Shown here one piece after another: positions 54,101-62,448 of a DNA stretch of 64,000 nucleotides. Source of the stretch: Glycocaulis sp050485565 (GTDB taxonomy: Bacteria; Pseudomonadota; Alphaproteobacteria; Caulobacterales; Maricaulaceae); the NCBI RefSeq assembly GCF_050485565.1, contig NZ_JBJHBQ010000004.1, forward strand, positions 232,508 to 296,507. The letters run 5' to 3'. How positions within the stretch are numbered: position 1 is the first letter of the stretch; the number at the start of each line of letters is the position of its first letter. The notes beneath the pieces are model-generated. The model saw nothing but the letters and a program-made list of their open reading frames with translations. It made no database searches and was not told the DNA's origin. Both the position numbers and the translations under genes were made by a program.

Positions 54101-54278
54101 CTACACGCTGTTCAACGGCACGATTGGGTACAACATCACCGAGCGTCTGAGGGCGCAGCTGGCGGTACGCAACCTGCTCGACACCGACGTTCCTTACGAG
54201 GCGCAGGTGACGCGCAGCTTCCGCAGCTACGACCCGCTGGGCCGGCGTTACTTCCTGACGCTAACAGCCAGCTTCTGA
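51171..54278 (+). CDS. TonB-dependent receptor without STN domain
   Basis: An outer-membrane receptor, 1035 residues. Signal peptide with basic n-region (about 9-33, ending LLAQE). No STN domain; the plug starts about residue 50 (SERILVTGTRIQ) and includes VNFFGLGSQRTLTLVNGRR and VYGADAIAGTVNVI, almost identical to the STN receptor at 43630-46902. The barrel ends with LTLTASF. The start at 51171 has GGGGAG about 9 bases before. The two receptors are clearly paralogues, one for signalling and uptake and one for uptake alone. Ligand unknown. Confidence 0.93.
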   Translation: MRVGTQSQNKRRRRAWLASACIAAMMPAGQLLAQEQTGAEHEAAEESSPSERILVTGTRIQRAGFDTLQSAVVVDDEEIRLRAYTNIGEALEAEPGFGPSASSPVGASQSTLGVAQTFVNFFGLGSQRTLTLVNGRRHVSSNTASGSGAAASPGSQVDLNLIPAGLVARVETVAIGGAPVYGADAIAGTVNVILRDDFEGVQGTLQYGISDRGDAESRTYRLLMGGNFADNRGNAVLSLEHNTSEGLPLSGRMPFRFLVPNPADTGPNDGIPAQMVVDDLRYSVLTAGGLPYNPLMTPLLGFDLPGIVFPPIHNSPNYITDANGTPLQFGPNGELVPFSAGTVVQAALGAPVLSAGGDGLSPADHFSLLSPTERTLLNAMAHFDFTPAIRGFVETSYSRSEGIELSELYQFAAPGALGGPQLTFSATNPFLSSDAQATLAANGLSEFAMNRNLNDLADLTPGRTTIDVFRFVGGFMGDLPVGWDTLQWDVSYNYGRSESYSQLSYIDPTRLALAIDAVTDANGQIVCASGGSCVPLNLFGVSNFSRAAADYVTDIGRSRSFNTQEVVTANLSGDLPFGIAEPVGFNVGAEYRRETALFEPDATMQAGILLLGPGVNAFAGVEGSFDTREVYGEFLVPLVTDSQNLPLIRDLSFEAAVRYVDNSIAGGDTTWSAGGRLSPRWGVWSDGLVLRGVYTRAIRAPAITELFLGSAPVASGIADPCSMNNYNQGQNPSVRAANCAAALSAVGAPAPENFQHTTGTVSAFGTVSGNQALNNEVADSWSVGFVYQPAWLSGFRMAVDWSDISIEDGIQTLGIGSLLQACYDSTNYPNESACSAFTRLTAAEAAAQPGALRVAGDIANGFQSGYYNTSSLRFNGLIAAAQYGFDLDSLLSGVTDPGRITLGARLFYSNRYELQALPGSPSVNQVGTVGNPRYTGNFSVGYSRGPLDANVQMLWQSAVKLDPLATIEQTPINRIGDYTLFNGTIGYNITERLRAQLAVRNLLDTDVPYEAQVTRSFRSYDPLGRRYFLTLTASF

Positions 54279-54289
54279 CCGTGATCATG

Positions 54290-54330
54290 GCGGGCGGGAC
54301 GGCTTTCTGGCTGTCCCGCCCGCTGTCTTT
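54290..54330 (+). terminator. Strong hairpin between TonB receptor and S9 peptidase genes
   Basis: GCGGGCGGGAC (54290-54300), a 12-base loop, GTCCCGCCCGC (54313-54323), then TGTCTTT. An 11-bp perfect GC-rich stem with a short T-rich end, 12 bases after the receptor stop. It may terminate or attenuate transcription into the peptidase genes, lowering them relative to the receptor, or protect the 3' end of the receptor message. Confidence 0.7.
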
Positions 54331-54358
54331 CCGACACCCCAACTCAAGAGAGGCCAGC

Positions 54359-56254
54359 ATGCTGCGTCCTGTTTGCGTTTTTCTTCTGGCGCTTGTACTT
54401 GGCGCGCCGGCTCTTGCCGGGGAGCCGGGACGATATTCCATCGAACAACTGACCGCCGTTGACCGCTTCGGCGGGCTGTCCTTTTCCCCGGATAATCAGA
54501 CCATTGCCTTCACCAGCCGCAGAACGGGCATCGCCAATATCAACACCATGCCGGTGAGCGGCGGTGACATGGTGCCGCTGACGGATTCGCAGACCGAGAC
54601 CATCGCGCTGATCGGCTATTTTCCGGACGATGAGCGGCTGCTCTTCTCCAGCGACAGGGGCGGCGATGAACGCGCCCACATCTATGTGCGCGAAGTGGAC
54701 GGCACGATCCGCGACCTGACGCCGGGCGAAGGTCATGTGGCGCGCTTTGTCGACTGGGCTCATGACGGCCAGTCCTTTTTCGTGATGATGAATGCGCGTG
54801 ACCGGCGTTTCTTCGATCTCCACGAGATCACCACCGGCAGCTATGTGCGCGAGCGCATCTTCGTCAATGACGGTGCCTATCAGATACGGGCCGTCAGCCC
54901 GGATCGTTCGCTGATCGCGATGAGCCGCATCGCCGACAACGCCAATACGATCACCTATCTCTATCACACCGGCTCTGGCGTGCTGGAGGCGATAACGCCG
55001 CTTGATCAGCGTGTTATCAGTGAGCCGCAGGCTTTCAGCCCGGATGGCCGGTATCTGCTCTACACCAGTGATGAGGGGGGCGAGTTCCGCTCCCTGCGCC
55101 AGCTTGATCTTGCGAGTGGACAGTCCCGGATCGTCTTCGATGCCGGATGGGATGTGCTGGGTGCCAGCTATAGCCGTGATGGCCGCTACGTCACCGTCAC
55201 CGTGAACGAGGATGCGCGCGGGCGGCCTTACCTGCTGGACGCGGGCAGTTTCGAACCGGTGCCTTTGGGCGATATCGACCCGGCTTACAGTGCGAGCCTG
55301 ACCCTGTCCGGCGATGCGCGCCTGGCGCTGCTGAGTCTGAGCAATGGTCAGACGCCGCATACGGTGAAGCTCATCGAGCTTGAAACCGGTGAACGCCGGG
55401 TATTGCTGGATGGTTTGCCGGACGATGTAGCGCGCGATGATCTCGTTGCCGGTGAGGTGATCCGGTTCAGCTCTTATGACGGGCTGGACGTGCCCGGTGT
55501 GCTCTACATTCCCCGCGATGCGCGGCCGGGCAATGAAATGCCTGCCGTGGTTCACGTTCACGGCGGTCCGGGCGGAGAGAGCCGGATCGGCTACAGCCCG
55601 CTCACCCAGTACCTCGTCAATCACGGCTATGTGGTGTTCGAGATCAATAATCGCGGGTCCAGCGGATCGGGCCGGACCTTCTTCCATCTTGATGACCGGG
55701 CCCATGGCGACGCTGATCTGGGCGACGTCGTCGCGGCGCGGGCCATGCTGAGCGCTACCGGCTATGTCCACCCCGACCGCATCGCCGTGCAGGGCGCGAG
55801 CTATGGCGGGTTCATGACGCTGGCGGCGCTGGCCTTTGAGCCTGAAGCCTTTGCCGCAGGGGTGAATATCTATGGTGTTTCCAACTGGGTGCGGCTGCTG
55901 CGGTCCACGCCGGAATGGTGGGAGGATTTGCGGCGGCTGCTGGCCACGGAAATGGGCGATGTGGAGACGGACGAGGAATATCTGCGCTCGATCTCGCCGG
56001 TCTATCACGCCGAGAACATCGTCCGTCCGCTCATGGTGTTGCAGGGCGCGAACGATCCGCGTGTCCTGCAGATCGAGTCCGACGACATCGTGGAGCGGGT
56101 GCGGGCCAATGGCGTGCCGGTGGAGTACATCGTCTTCCCGGACGAGGGCCACAGCTTCCGCAAGACCGCCAACCAGATCATCGCCTACCGCGCGATACGC
56201 GAATTCCTCGACATCCATGTGCGCCATGCCGGTGGAGAGGAGCGCGCGCCATGA
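54359..56254 (+). CDS. Exported S9 family prolyl oligopeptidase-like peptidase
   Basis: A 631-residue serine peptidase of the S9 (DPP IV/acylaminoacyl peptidase-like) class. It has a signal peptide (about 1-20), a beta-propeller made of DPP-like repeats (WD40-like; about 35-370), and the alpha/beta hydrolase domain (about 390-630). The nucleophile is Ser near 481 in VQGASYGGFMTLAA. The charge relay includes the Asp in GANDPRVLQ and the His in DEGHSFRK. AAGAGAGG lies before the ATG at 54359. Its stop overlaps the next gene. Sphingomonad lasso-peptide isopeptidases belong to this fold, but I cannot say that this is one. Confidence 0.92.
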   Translation: MLRPVCVFLLALVLGAPALAGEPGRYSIEQLTAVDRFGGLSFSPDNQTIAFTSRRTGIANINTMPVSGGDMVPLTDSQTETIALIGYFPDDERLLFSSDRGGDERAHIYVREVDGTIRDLTPGEGHVARFVDWAHDGQSFFVMMNARDRRFFDLHEITTGSYVRERIFVNDGAYQIRAVSPDRSLIAMSRIADNANTITYLYHTGSGVLEAITPLDQRVISEPQAFSPDGRYLLYTSDEGGEFRSLRQLDLASGQSRIVFDAGWDVLGASYSRDGRYVTVTVNEDARGRPYLLDAGSFEPVPLGDIDPAYSASLTLSGDARLALLSLSNGQTPHTVKLIELETGERRVLLDGLPDDVARDDLVAGEVIRFSSYDGLDVPGVLYIPRDARPGNEMPAVVHVHGGPGGESRIGYSPLTQYLVNHGYVVFEINNRGSSGSGRTFFHLDDRAHGDADLGDVVAARAMLSATGYVHPDRIAVQGASYGGFMTLAALAFEPEAFAAGVNIYGVSNWVRLLRSTPEWWEDLRRLLATEMGDVETDEEYLRSISPVYHAENIVRPLMVLQGANDPRVLQIESDDIVERVRANGVPVEYIVFPDEGHSFRKTANQIIAYRAIREFLDIHVRHAGGEERAP

Positions 56255-58053
56255 GCAACCGGTCACAAGGATTGACGCGCCGCGGCCTGCTGGCAGGCAC
56301 GGCTGCGGCGGGGCTTGTGCCGTGGGCCTGCACATTGGCCGATGAGCAGAGTTATCTGCAGGCGTTCTTCGAAGCCAGCTATCAGCGCCAGCTGGCCAAC
56401 AGCCCGCAATTGCAGACCTCGCTGGGGCTGGCCACCGGCAAGGATCGCTGGGACCGTCCCGGACAGGAAGCGGCGCGTGAGACGCAAGGTGCGTTGCAAG
56501 CCGAGCTGGCCGCCGCAGACGGGTTTGACCGCAACGCGTTGAGCCCGTCCGACCGGCTGAGCCTTGATGTCTTCCGCTTCGCCACGCGCCGTCAGCTGGC
56601 TATTCTGGACTGGCGTGACCATACCCTGCCGATCAGCCATATGCGCGGGATCCACCGCACCATACCGCAGACCCTGATGAGCAATCACACCATTGCGAAT
56701 GAGGAGGACGCGCGCGCCTATATCTCGCGTCTTGAAGGGGTGGAGCCGCTTCTGCTGGAACTGACGGGGGAGATGGAGCGCCGCGCTGCGCTGGGCACCC
56801 GCGTGCCGCTCTTTGCCCGCGAAGGCGTCATTGCCACCTTCGAGAACTTTGGTGGCGGGGCGCTCGCGGCAGGGGAGGGCGAAAACGTCATCCGTGCCGA
56901 CTTCCGCCGCAAGATCGGTGAAGCCGGTTTCTCCGGCGAGGTTCAGCGGGCGCTGCTGGCTGATGCCGATGCCGCGCTTGCCGGCCCGTTCCGGCGCGGC
57001 GTGGACGCGGTGACAGGCTATCTGCGGAACACGGCAGGAGAGGCGCCTGAAGAGTCCGGTGCATGGACCTTGCCCGGCGGGCAGGACTTCTACCGTGCCG
57101 CGCTGGAGATCGAGACCACCCTGCCGGTCACTGCCGACGAGATCCATGAGACAGGGCTGTCGGAAACTGCCCGGCTTCACACCGCTTTGCGCGCGAAGAT
57201 GGCAGAGCTCGGCTTTGCAGGCGATCTGCAGGACTTCTTCGCGCATCTGCGGGACCATCCCGGCTTCTATTTCAGCAATGATGATGCGGGCCGCGAAGCC
57301 TATCTGGCAGAGGCCCGCGCGGTGCTGGACGAGATGTATGCCCGGCTGGACGGGTTGTTCGGGCGGCTACCGCGCGCGGCGCTGGAGGTAAGGCGGGTGG
57401 AGCCGTGGCTGGAACGCTCCGCCGGTATCGCAGGGTATTTCCCGCCCTCGGCAGATGGTTCGCGGCCCGGTGTCTTCCTCGTCAATCTCTACGACATGAG
57501 CCGTCTGCCACGTTACCAGTTGCAGGCGCTCGCCTACCATGAAGGCGTTCCCGGACACCATCTGGAGGCCGCGATAGCGCGCGAACTGGAGCATCTGCCG
57601 GCCTTCCGGCGGACCAGCGGCTACACCGCGTTCAGCGAAGGTTGGGCGCTCTATGCCGAGGAAATACCCGAAGAACTGGGCCTTTATCGCGACCCCTGGC
57701 AGCAGGTGGGCAAGCTGACCATGGAGCTGATGCGCGCTGGCCGGCTGGTTGCTGATAGCGGCCTGCATGCCAAAGGCTGGACACGCGCGCAGGCGGCCGC
57801 GTGGCTGGAGGCAAACACCGCCGATTCAAGCGATGTCATCTCAGGCGCCGTGAACCGCTATGCCGTCATTCCCGGCCAGGCCGTCGCCTACGCCGCTGGC
57901 AAGATCGCCGTCATGGAGATGCGCAGCGGGGCGCAGGCACGGCTTGGCACCCGCTTTGACCTCAGCGCTTTCCACGATGCGCTTCTGGGCGAGGGGCCTT
58001 TGCCGCTGCCCATTCTTCGTCAGCAGATAGAACAATGGACCGCCACACAATGA
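56251..58053 (+). CDS. DUF885 family metallopeptidase-like protein (first copy)
   Basis: A 600-residue member of the DUF885 family, which has a metallopeptidase-like HExxPGHH motif; here HEGVPGHH near residue 430. The family member studied in actinobacteria (Aph2-like naming aside) is not a firm guide, so function is only inferred. The N-terminus LTRRGLLAGTAAAGL has a twin-arginine and hydrophobic stretch, suggesting Tat or Sec export. Other shared blocks are GVFLVNLYDM and FSEGWALYAEE. The start overlaps the S9 stop (ATGA) and the stop overlaps the second DUF885 gene (ATGA). Confidence 0.87.
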   Translation: MSNRSQGLTRRGLLAGTAAAGLVPWACTLADEQSYLQAFFEASYQRQLANSPQLQTSLGLATGKDRWDRPGQEAARETQGALQAELAAADGFDRNALSPSDRLSLDVFRFATRRQLAILDWRDHTLPISHMRGIHRTIPQTLMSNHTIANEEDARAYISRLEGVEPLLLELTGEMERRAALGTRVPLFAREGVIATFENFGGGALAAGEGENVIRADFRRKIGEAGFSGEVQRALLADADAALAGPFRRGVDAVTGYLRNTAGEAPEESGAWTLPGGQDFYRAALEIETTLPVTADEIHETGLSETARLHTALRAKMAELGFAGDLQDFFAHLRDHPGFYFSNDDAGREAYLAEARAVLDEMYARLDGLFGRLPRAALEVRRVEPWLERSAGIAGYFPPSADGSRPGVFLVNLYDMSRLPRYQLQALAYHEGVPGHHLEAAIARELEHLPAFRRTSGYTAFSEGWALYAEEIPEELGLYRDPWQQVGKLTMELMRAGRLVADSGLHAKGWTRAQAAAWLEANTADSSDVISGAVNRYAVIPGQAVAYAAGKIAVMEMRSGAQARLGTRFDLSAFHDALLGEGPLPLPILRQQIEQWTATQ

Positions 58054-59879
58054 CCATCCGATCAGCCCTTACCCTCATCGCCGCCGCGCTTTTGATCGTT
58101 GCGGGACCTGTTCAGGCCAGCGACGAGGAAGCGCGCCTGGAAGCCTTCTTCGAGGAGGTGTTCCAGCGTGATCTGGCGCGTAGTCCGATCCGGCAATCGC
58201 GGATGGGGATCCGGGATCGCCAGCATGAATGGGACGATATCTCCGATGCCGCCCGGCAGGACGCGATAGCCGATCTGCTTGGCGATCTTGAACGGCTGGC
58301 CGGCTTTGACCAGAGCGCTCTGTCACCAGCGGCGCGCGAAAGCGTCAGGCTGTTTGAGTGGGCGGCGCGCGAGCGTATGGCCCGCCATGAATGGCGCTAT
58401 CACGACTATATTCTCAGCCAGATGACCGGCATGCACACGCGCGTCGGTATCACGCTGATGAACACACATCCGGTTCGAACGCGCGAGGATGGCGAGGCGC
58501 ATGTCGCGCGCCTTCAGGGCGTAGCGCCACTTTTTGAAAGCCTCATCGCCGAGTTGCGTGCGCAGGAGGCTGCCGGCGTGCAGCCACCGCAATTTGTCTA
58601 CGGCCATGTGATGGACGCCGCGCGCAATCTGATCACTGGCCGGCCCTTTGCCGATGGCGATGACAGCCCGCTCTGGGGTGATTTCACCGCCAAGCTGGAC
58701 GCTGCAGAGTTGACGGACGGCGAGCGCGAAACGCTTCGCGGTGCGGCACGGCAGGCGCTTCTTGAGGACTTCGGCCCGGCCTATGAGCGCCTGCTGGAAT
58801 ATCTCGGCGAGGCTCAGCTGCGCGCGCCGGAACAGGGCGGCGTCTGGCGGCTGCCGGACGGCGAAGCTTACTACCAGGCTCAGCTTGAACGCTTCACCAC
58901 CCTGCCGGGGCTGACGGCGCAGGAGATACACGCCCACGGGCTGGCTGAAGTGGCGCGCATCCATGCCGAGATGCGCCAGATCATGGCCAGCACCGGGTTT
59001 GAAGGCGATCTGGCCGAATTCTTTGTCTTCATGCGCGAAAGTCCGGACTTCTACTTCGAAGACAGCGACGAGGGCCGGGAGGCCTACCTCGTCCGCGCCC
59101 GTACCATGCTGGAGGAGATACGCGCCCGTCAGGACGAGCTGTTTTCCCTGCAGCCGGGTGTTGATGTGGTGATCGAGGCGGTTGAACCGTGGCGCGAGCG
59201 TACCGCCGCGAAAGCCTTCTACCAGTCGCCGCCGCGTGATGGATCACGTCCGGGCGTGTTCTACATCAATCTCTACGATATGGGCGCGGCCCCGCTCTAC
59301 CAGCTTCCCGCTCTGCTCTATCACGAGGCCATTCCGGGCCATCATGTGGAGACCGTGGTGGCGTACGAACTCGATCAGCTGCCGCTCTTCCGGCGTTATC
59401 TGAGCATCTCTGCGTTTTCCGAAGGCTGGGGGCTCTACTCGGAGCGGCTGGCGCGCGAGATCGGGCTTTATCAGGATCCGTATGACGATTTTGGCCGCCT
59501 CTCCATGGAGGTGCTGCGTGCCGCGCGTCTGGTGGTGGATACCGGGCTTCATGCCTTCGGCTGGAGCCGGGAGGAGGCCATTGCCTATATGGACGAGGTG
59601 GTGCCAGCCAGCCATTACGACAATCTGCGCGAGGTGGAGCGCTATATCGTCTATCCGGGTCAGGCCGTTTCCTACGCTATCGGCATGATGAAGATACTGG
59701 AGCTGCGCGCCACCGCGCGTGAGGCGCTGGGTGAGGGCTTCGATATCCGCGCCTTCCATGACGTGGTGCTGGGTTCCGGTCCGGTCCCACTCGCCATGCT
59801 CGAAGACAATGTGATGGCGTGGGTGGAGGCGTGCCTTTCCGGCGAGCCTGCCTGCGACCCGCAGGGAGAAGCGCCATGA
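58050..59879 (+). CDS. DUF885 family metallopeptidase-like protein (second copy)
   Basis: A 609-residue paralogue of the upstream gene. It has a clear Sec signal peptide (about 1-23, LIAAALLIVAGPVQAS), unlike the first copy. The motif is HEAIPGHH near residue 425; the same flanking blocks appear (GVFYINLYDM, FSEGWGLYSERL). The two copies diverge in the N-terminal half, which suggests different specificity. The start overlaps the preceding stop (ATGA at 58050-58053), though an in-frame ATG at 58035 exists. The next gene overlaps its stop in the same way. Confidence 0.88.
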   Translation: MTIRSALTLIAAALLIVAGPVQASDEEARLEAFFEEVFQRDLARSPIRQSRMGIRDRQHEWDDISDAARQDAIADLLGDLERLAGFDQSALSPAARESVRLFEWAARERMARHEWRYHDYILSQMTGMHTRVGITLMNTHPVRTREDGEAHVARLQGVAPLFESLIAELRAQEAAGVQPPQFVYGHVMDAARNLITGRPFADGDDSPLWGDFTAKLDAAELTDGERETLRGAARQALLEDFGPAYERLLEYLGEAQLRAPEQGGVWRLPDGEAYYQAQLERFTTLPGLTAQEIHAHGLAEVARIHAEMRQIMASTGFEGDLAEFFVFMRESPDFYFEDSDEGREAYLVRARTMLEEIRARQDELFSLQPGVDVVIEAVEPWRERTAAKAFYQSPPRDGSRPGVFYINLYDMGAAPLYQLPALLYHEAIPGHHVETVVAYELDQLPLFRRYLSISAFSEGWGLYSERLAREIGLYQDPYDDFGRLSMEVLRAARLVVDTGLHAFGWSREEAIAYMDEVVPASHYDNLREVERYIVYPGQAVSYAIGMMKILELRATAREALGEGFDIRAFHDVVLGSGPVPLAMLEDNVMAWVEACLSGEPACDPQGEAP

Positions 59880-61138
59880 TGGTAAGTGGATTTCTTGCCG
59901 CGCTCTCGCTGGCACTGACCAGCCCGGTCCATATCGAGGCTGGTTCGGTTCTGGCTGATCCGTCCACCGGGGAAGTGCGGCATCAGCAGACCATCATCAT
60001 CGAGGACGGACGCATTACGGCCATTCAGGACGGATATTCCGGCGAAACCGGCGCGATCCGCCTGCATGACAGCTTCGTGCTGCCCGGACTGATCGACGCC
60101 CATGTGCATATCGGCCATCAGAACGGTCCTGGCGACCGGCTGCGGCGCACCACGCACACGCCCGCCGCCATCGCCATGGAGGGCGCCTACTACGCCCGTA
60201 TCACGCTGGAGGCGGGCTTCACCACCGTGGCCGATCTCGGTCAGGAGAGCGAAGCCATCTTCGCCCTGCGTGACGGTATCGCGGCAGGTTATGTGCCCGG
60301 TCCGCGCATCCTGGCGGCCGGCTCGGTGGTCAGCCCGCATGGCGGGGAGGGCGATATTCATGGCTATCGCTGGGATGTCGTGCAGACCATACGCAGGCCC
60401 ACCTTGTGCTCCGGCGCGGATGAGTGCCGCCGCGTGGTGCGCGAGCATATCCAGCGCGGCGCGGATATCATCAAGATCGTGGCCACCGGCGCGGTCCTCT
60501 CCCATGCGCGCACGGGTCTGGATATCCAGTTCACGCCCGAAGAGATGGAGGCCATTGTCGAGACGGCCCATGGTCTGGGGCGCATCGTGACCGCTCACGC
60601 CCACGGCACTGAAGGGCTGAACGCCTTCCTGCGCGCAGGCGGTGATGCGATCGAGCATGGCACGTATCTGGACGCGGCCTCGCTGCGCCTGTTCGCCGAA
60701 AGCGGCGCCTATCTCGTGCCTACCCTGCTGGCAGGCGCGACAGTGGCTGAATGGGCGGCTGATCCGGACACATGGCTCAACCCGTTCGCGGCCGCCAAGG
60801 CACGCGAGGTCGGCCCGGCCATGATCCAAGCCACACGGCGCGCGCATGCGGCTGGCGTGCGCATCGCCTATGGCACCGATTCAGGGGTATCGCCGCACGG
60901 CCAGAACGCGCGCGAGTTCTCGCTTCTCGTCGAGGCGGGGCTGACCCCGCTGGAAGCCATCCAGACGGCCACGGTGAACGCGGCAACCCATCTGCGCCTT
61001 GATGATGAGGCCGGCAGGCTGGCGCCGGGCATGCCTGCCGACCTGATCGCGGTGCATGACGACCCGCTGGAGGACGTGACCGCCCTCGAACGGGTACGCT
61101 TCGTCATGCGGGGCGGTGTGATCTACCGGTCGGACTGA
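59876..61138 (+). CDS. Exported amidohydrolase (COG1228, Xaa-Pro/Arg dipeptidase-like)
   Basis: A 420-residue metal-dependent hydrolase. The metal pair is His76/His78 in IDAHVHIGHQ, the bridging lysine lies in IIKIVATGAVL near 200, further histidines in VTAHAHGTE and AIEHGTYLD, and the aspartate in YGTDSGVSPHG. Subgroup relatives cleave Xaa-Pro or Xaa-Arg dipeptides; specificity here is inferred from context. A weak signal sequence (about 1-21) is visible. The start overlaps the preceding stop, so four genes in a row are translationally coupled. Its 3' end overlaps the convergent peptidase gene by 16 bases. Confidence 0.88.
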   Translation: MMVSGFLAALSLALTSPVHIEAGSVLADPSTGEVRHQQTIIIEDGRITAIQDGYSGETGAIRLHDSFVLPGLIDAHVHIGHQNGPGDRLRRTTHTPAAIAMEGAYYARITLEAGFTTVADLGQESEAIFALRDGIAAGYVPGPRILAAGSVVSPHGGEGDIHGYRWDVVQTIRRPTLCSGADECRRVVREHIQRGADIIKIVATGAVLSHARTGLDIQFTPEEMEAIVETAHGLGRIVTAHAHGTEGLNAFLRAGGDAIEHGTYLDAASLRLFAESGAYLVPTLLAGATVAEWAADPDTWLNPFAAAKAREVGPAMIQATRRAHAAGVRIAYGTDSGVSPHGQNAREFSLLVEAGLTPLEAIQTATVNAATHLRLDDEAGRLAPGMPADLIAVHDDPLEDVTALERVRFVMRGGVIYRSD

Positions 61139-62448
61139 TCTGCGTCTTCTGTCTCTTCCGCGCCGTCCCACGGGCCGGGACCGCTGGCGAGCTGGGCGTC
61201 AAACCAGCTGGCAGCTTCCGGTCCCGCCTCCTCGGCGAGAACATCGAGAAATTGCTGCGTCAGGCGCGGTCCGATCGGGGCCAGCCGGCCAATCACCCGG
61301 TCCAGCGCCTCGCGCCCCACGCGGTGTTCGAGCGCCTGAAGCAGCATCGGCCCGCGCTGGTAAAGCGCATTGCCACTGCCACGCCTGTCCCCGCCGGTTA
61401 GCGGACCTGAAGCCAGTGCACGCTCCCGCTTGGCTTCCCAGAAGATGTTGGCGGTTTCGACATCGAACATGTCCTCGACATAGCGCACGGCGACGTATTC
61501 TGCGACAGACTCGGTAAGCCAGTAATGCTCGGTCATGGCGTCAGCCGGTGACCACCAGGCATGGGCGAACTCATGGGCTACCAGCCGGGCTGGGCCCCAT
61601 TCGGGCAATTCTTCCTCCATCGCCTCGATCTGGGCGCGTCCCTCGCTCATCACGATATAGCCGCGCCTGGCATAGGCTCCCGATCCCTCCGGCAGTACGG
61701 TCAGCGATACATCGCCATAGGGCAGCGGCCCCATCCAGTCCTGCAGCCATTCCACAGACAGGGCGGCATGGCGCGTCGCGATATCGGTCAGGATGAAGTC
61801 AAAATCTCGCGCATAGACATGGACGCCGGGGGCGCTGCGCCGTTCCAGACCCGGTGCGGCCACCAGCACGAAGTCGATATCGGGCTGGTTGCGGTGCACG
61901 TGAACGACACCCTCATCGTCGCGCACGGCCTCACCTTGTGTCACGATTGTCCAGTCATCGGGCAGGCCCGAAATCTGTGCATCGGCGGTGTATTGCAGAT
62001 TGATGCCGGTGACGGTTGGCAGCCACATGAAATCGACGCGCAGCTCCAGTCCGGCAGCCGTCAGCGCATTTACCGTGCGGTCGCCGCTAATGTTCAGCTC
62101 GCCTGAATAGGCCACACGCAGCACTGCCGGCTCCGCCAGATCATCGGGGTATTCAACCGAGATGAGCCGTGTGCCGGGCAGCACTCCGCTTTCAGGGGCA
62201 AGGGTAATACGCCCGCCTGAGTCCGTGCTGATCGCCTCCAGGGTGAAGCGGTCTCCCAGGAAAAAGCCCGCACCCTCGCGGGCCTGATCAACGGGCAGGG
62301 TGATGGTGATATCGGCGTTCAAATGTGACGTTGCCGGATCAAGGTGGAGCCGGATGGCGTAGTGGCCATCTTCGTCTCCGGCCAGTCCTGCTGACGATAT
62401 GACCAGCGCGCAGCCCAGCGCTGCGGCCGGGATATGAAACCATTGCAT
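61123..62448 (-). CDS. Exported M1-like metallopeptidase
   Basis: A 441-residue zinc peptidase related to the M1 (gluzincin) family. Signal peptide about 1-23, an N-terminal beta domain typical of M1 proteins (about 25-200), then the catalytic region with HEFAH at 292-296 and the third ligand Glu313 in LTESVAEY. The classical GAMEN motif is not recognisable, and the protein is short for M1, lacking the C-terminal HEAT domain. Start at 62448 has GGGGAG before it; the frame extends upstream but is unlikely to be coding. It converges on the amidohydrolase gene and fits a peptide-breakdown locus. Confidence 0.87.
   Translation of the reverse strand: MQWFHIPAAALGCALVISSAGLAGDEDGHYAIRLHLDPATSHLNADITITLPVDQAREGAGFFLGDRFTLEAISTDSGGRITLAPESGVLPGTRLISVEYPDDLAEPAVLRVAYSGELNISGDRTVNALTAAGLELRVDFMWLPTVTGINLQYTADAQISGLPDDWTIVTQGEAVRDDEGVVHVHRNQPDIDFVLVAAPGLERRSAPGVHVYARDFDFILTDIATRHAALSVEWLQDWMGPLPYGDVSLTVLPEGSGAYARRGYIVMSEGRAQIEAMEEELPEWGPARLVAHEFAHAWWSPADAMTEHYWLTESVAEYVAVRYVEDMFDVETANIFWEAKRERALASGPLTGGDRRGSGNALYQRGPMLLQALEHRVGREALDRVIGRLAPIGPRLTQQFLDVLAEEAGPEAASWFDAQLASGPGPWDGAEETEDADQSDR

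Noticed and set aside
43630..62448. Lasso peptide biosynthesis cluster (S9 isopeptidase plus TonB receptor, FecR and sigma factor resemble such loci)
   Set aside because: No precursor peptide gene and no asparagine-synthase-like or transglutaminase-like maturation genes are present; only the uptake and cleavage side is similar.
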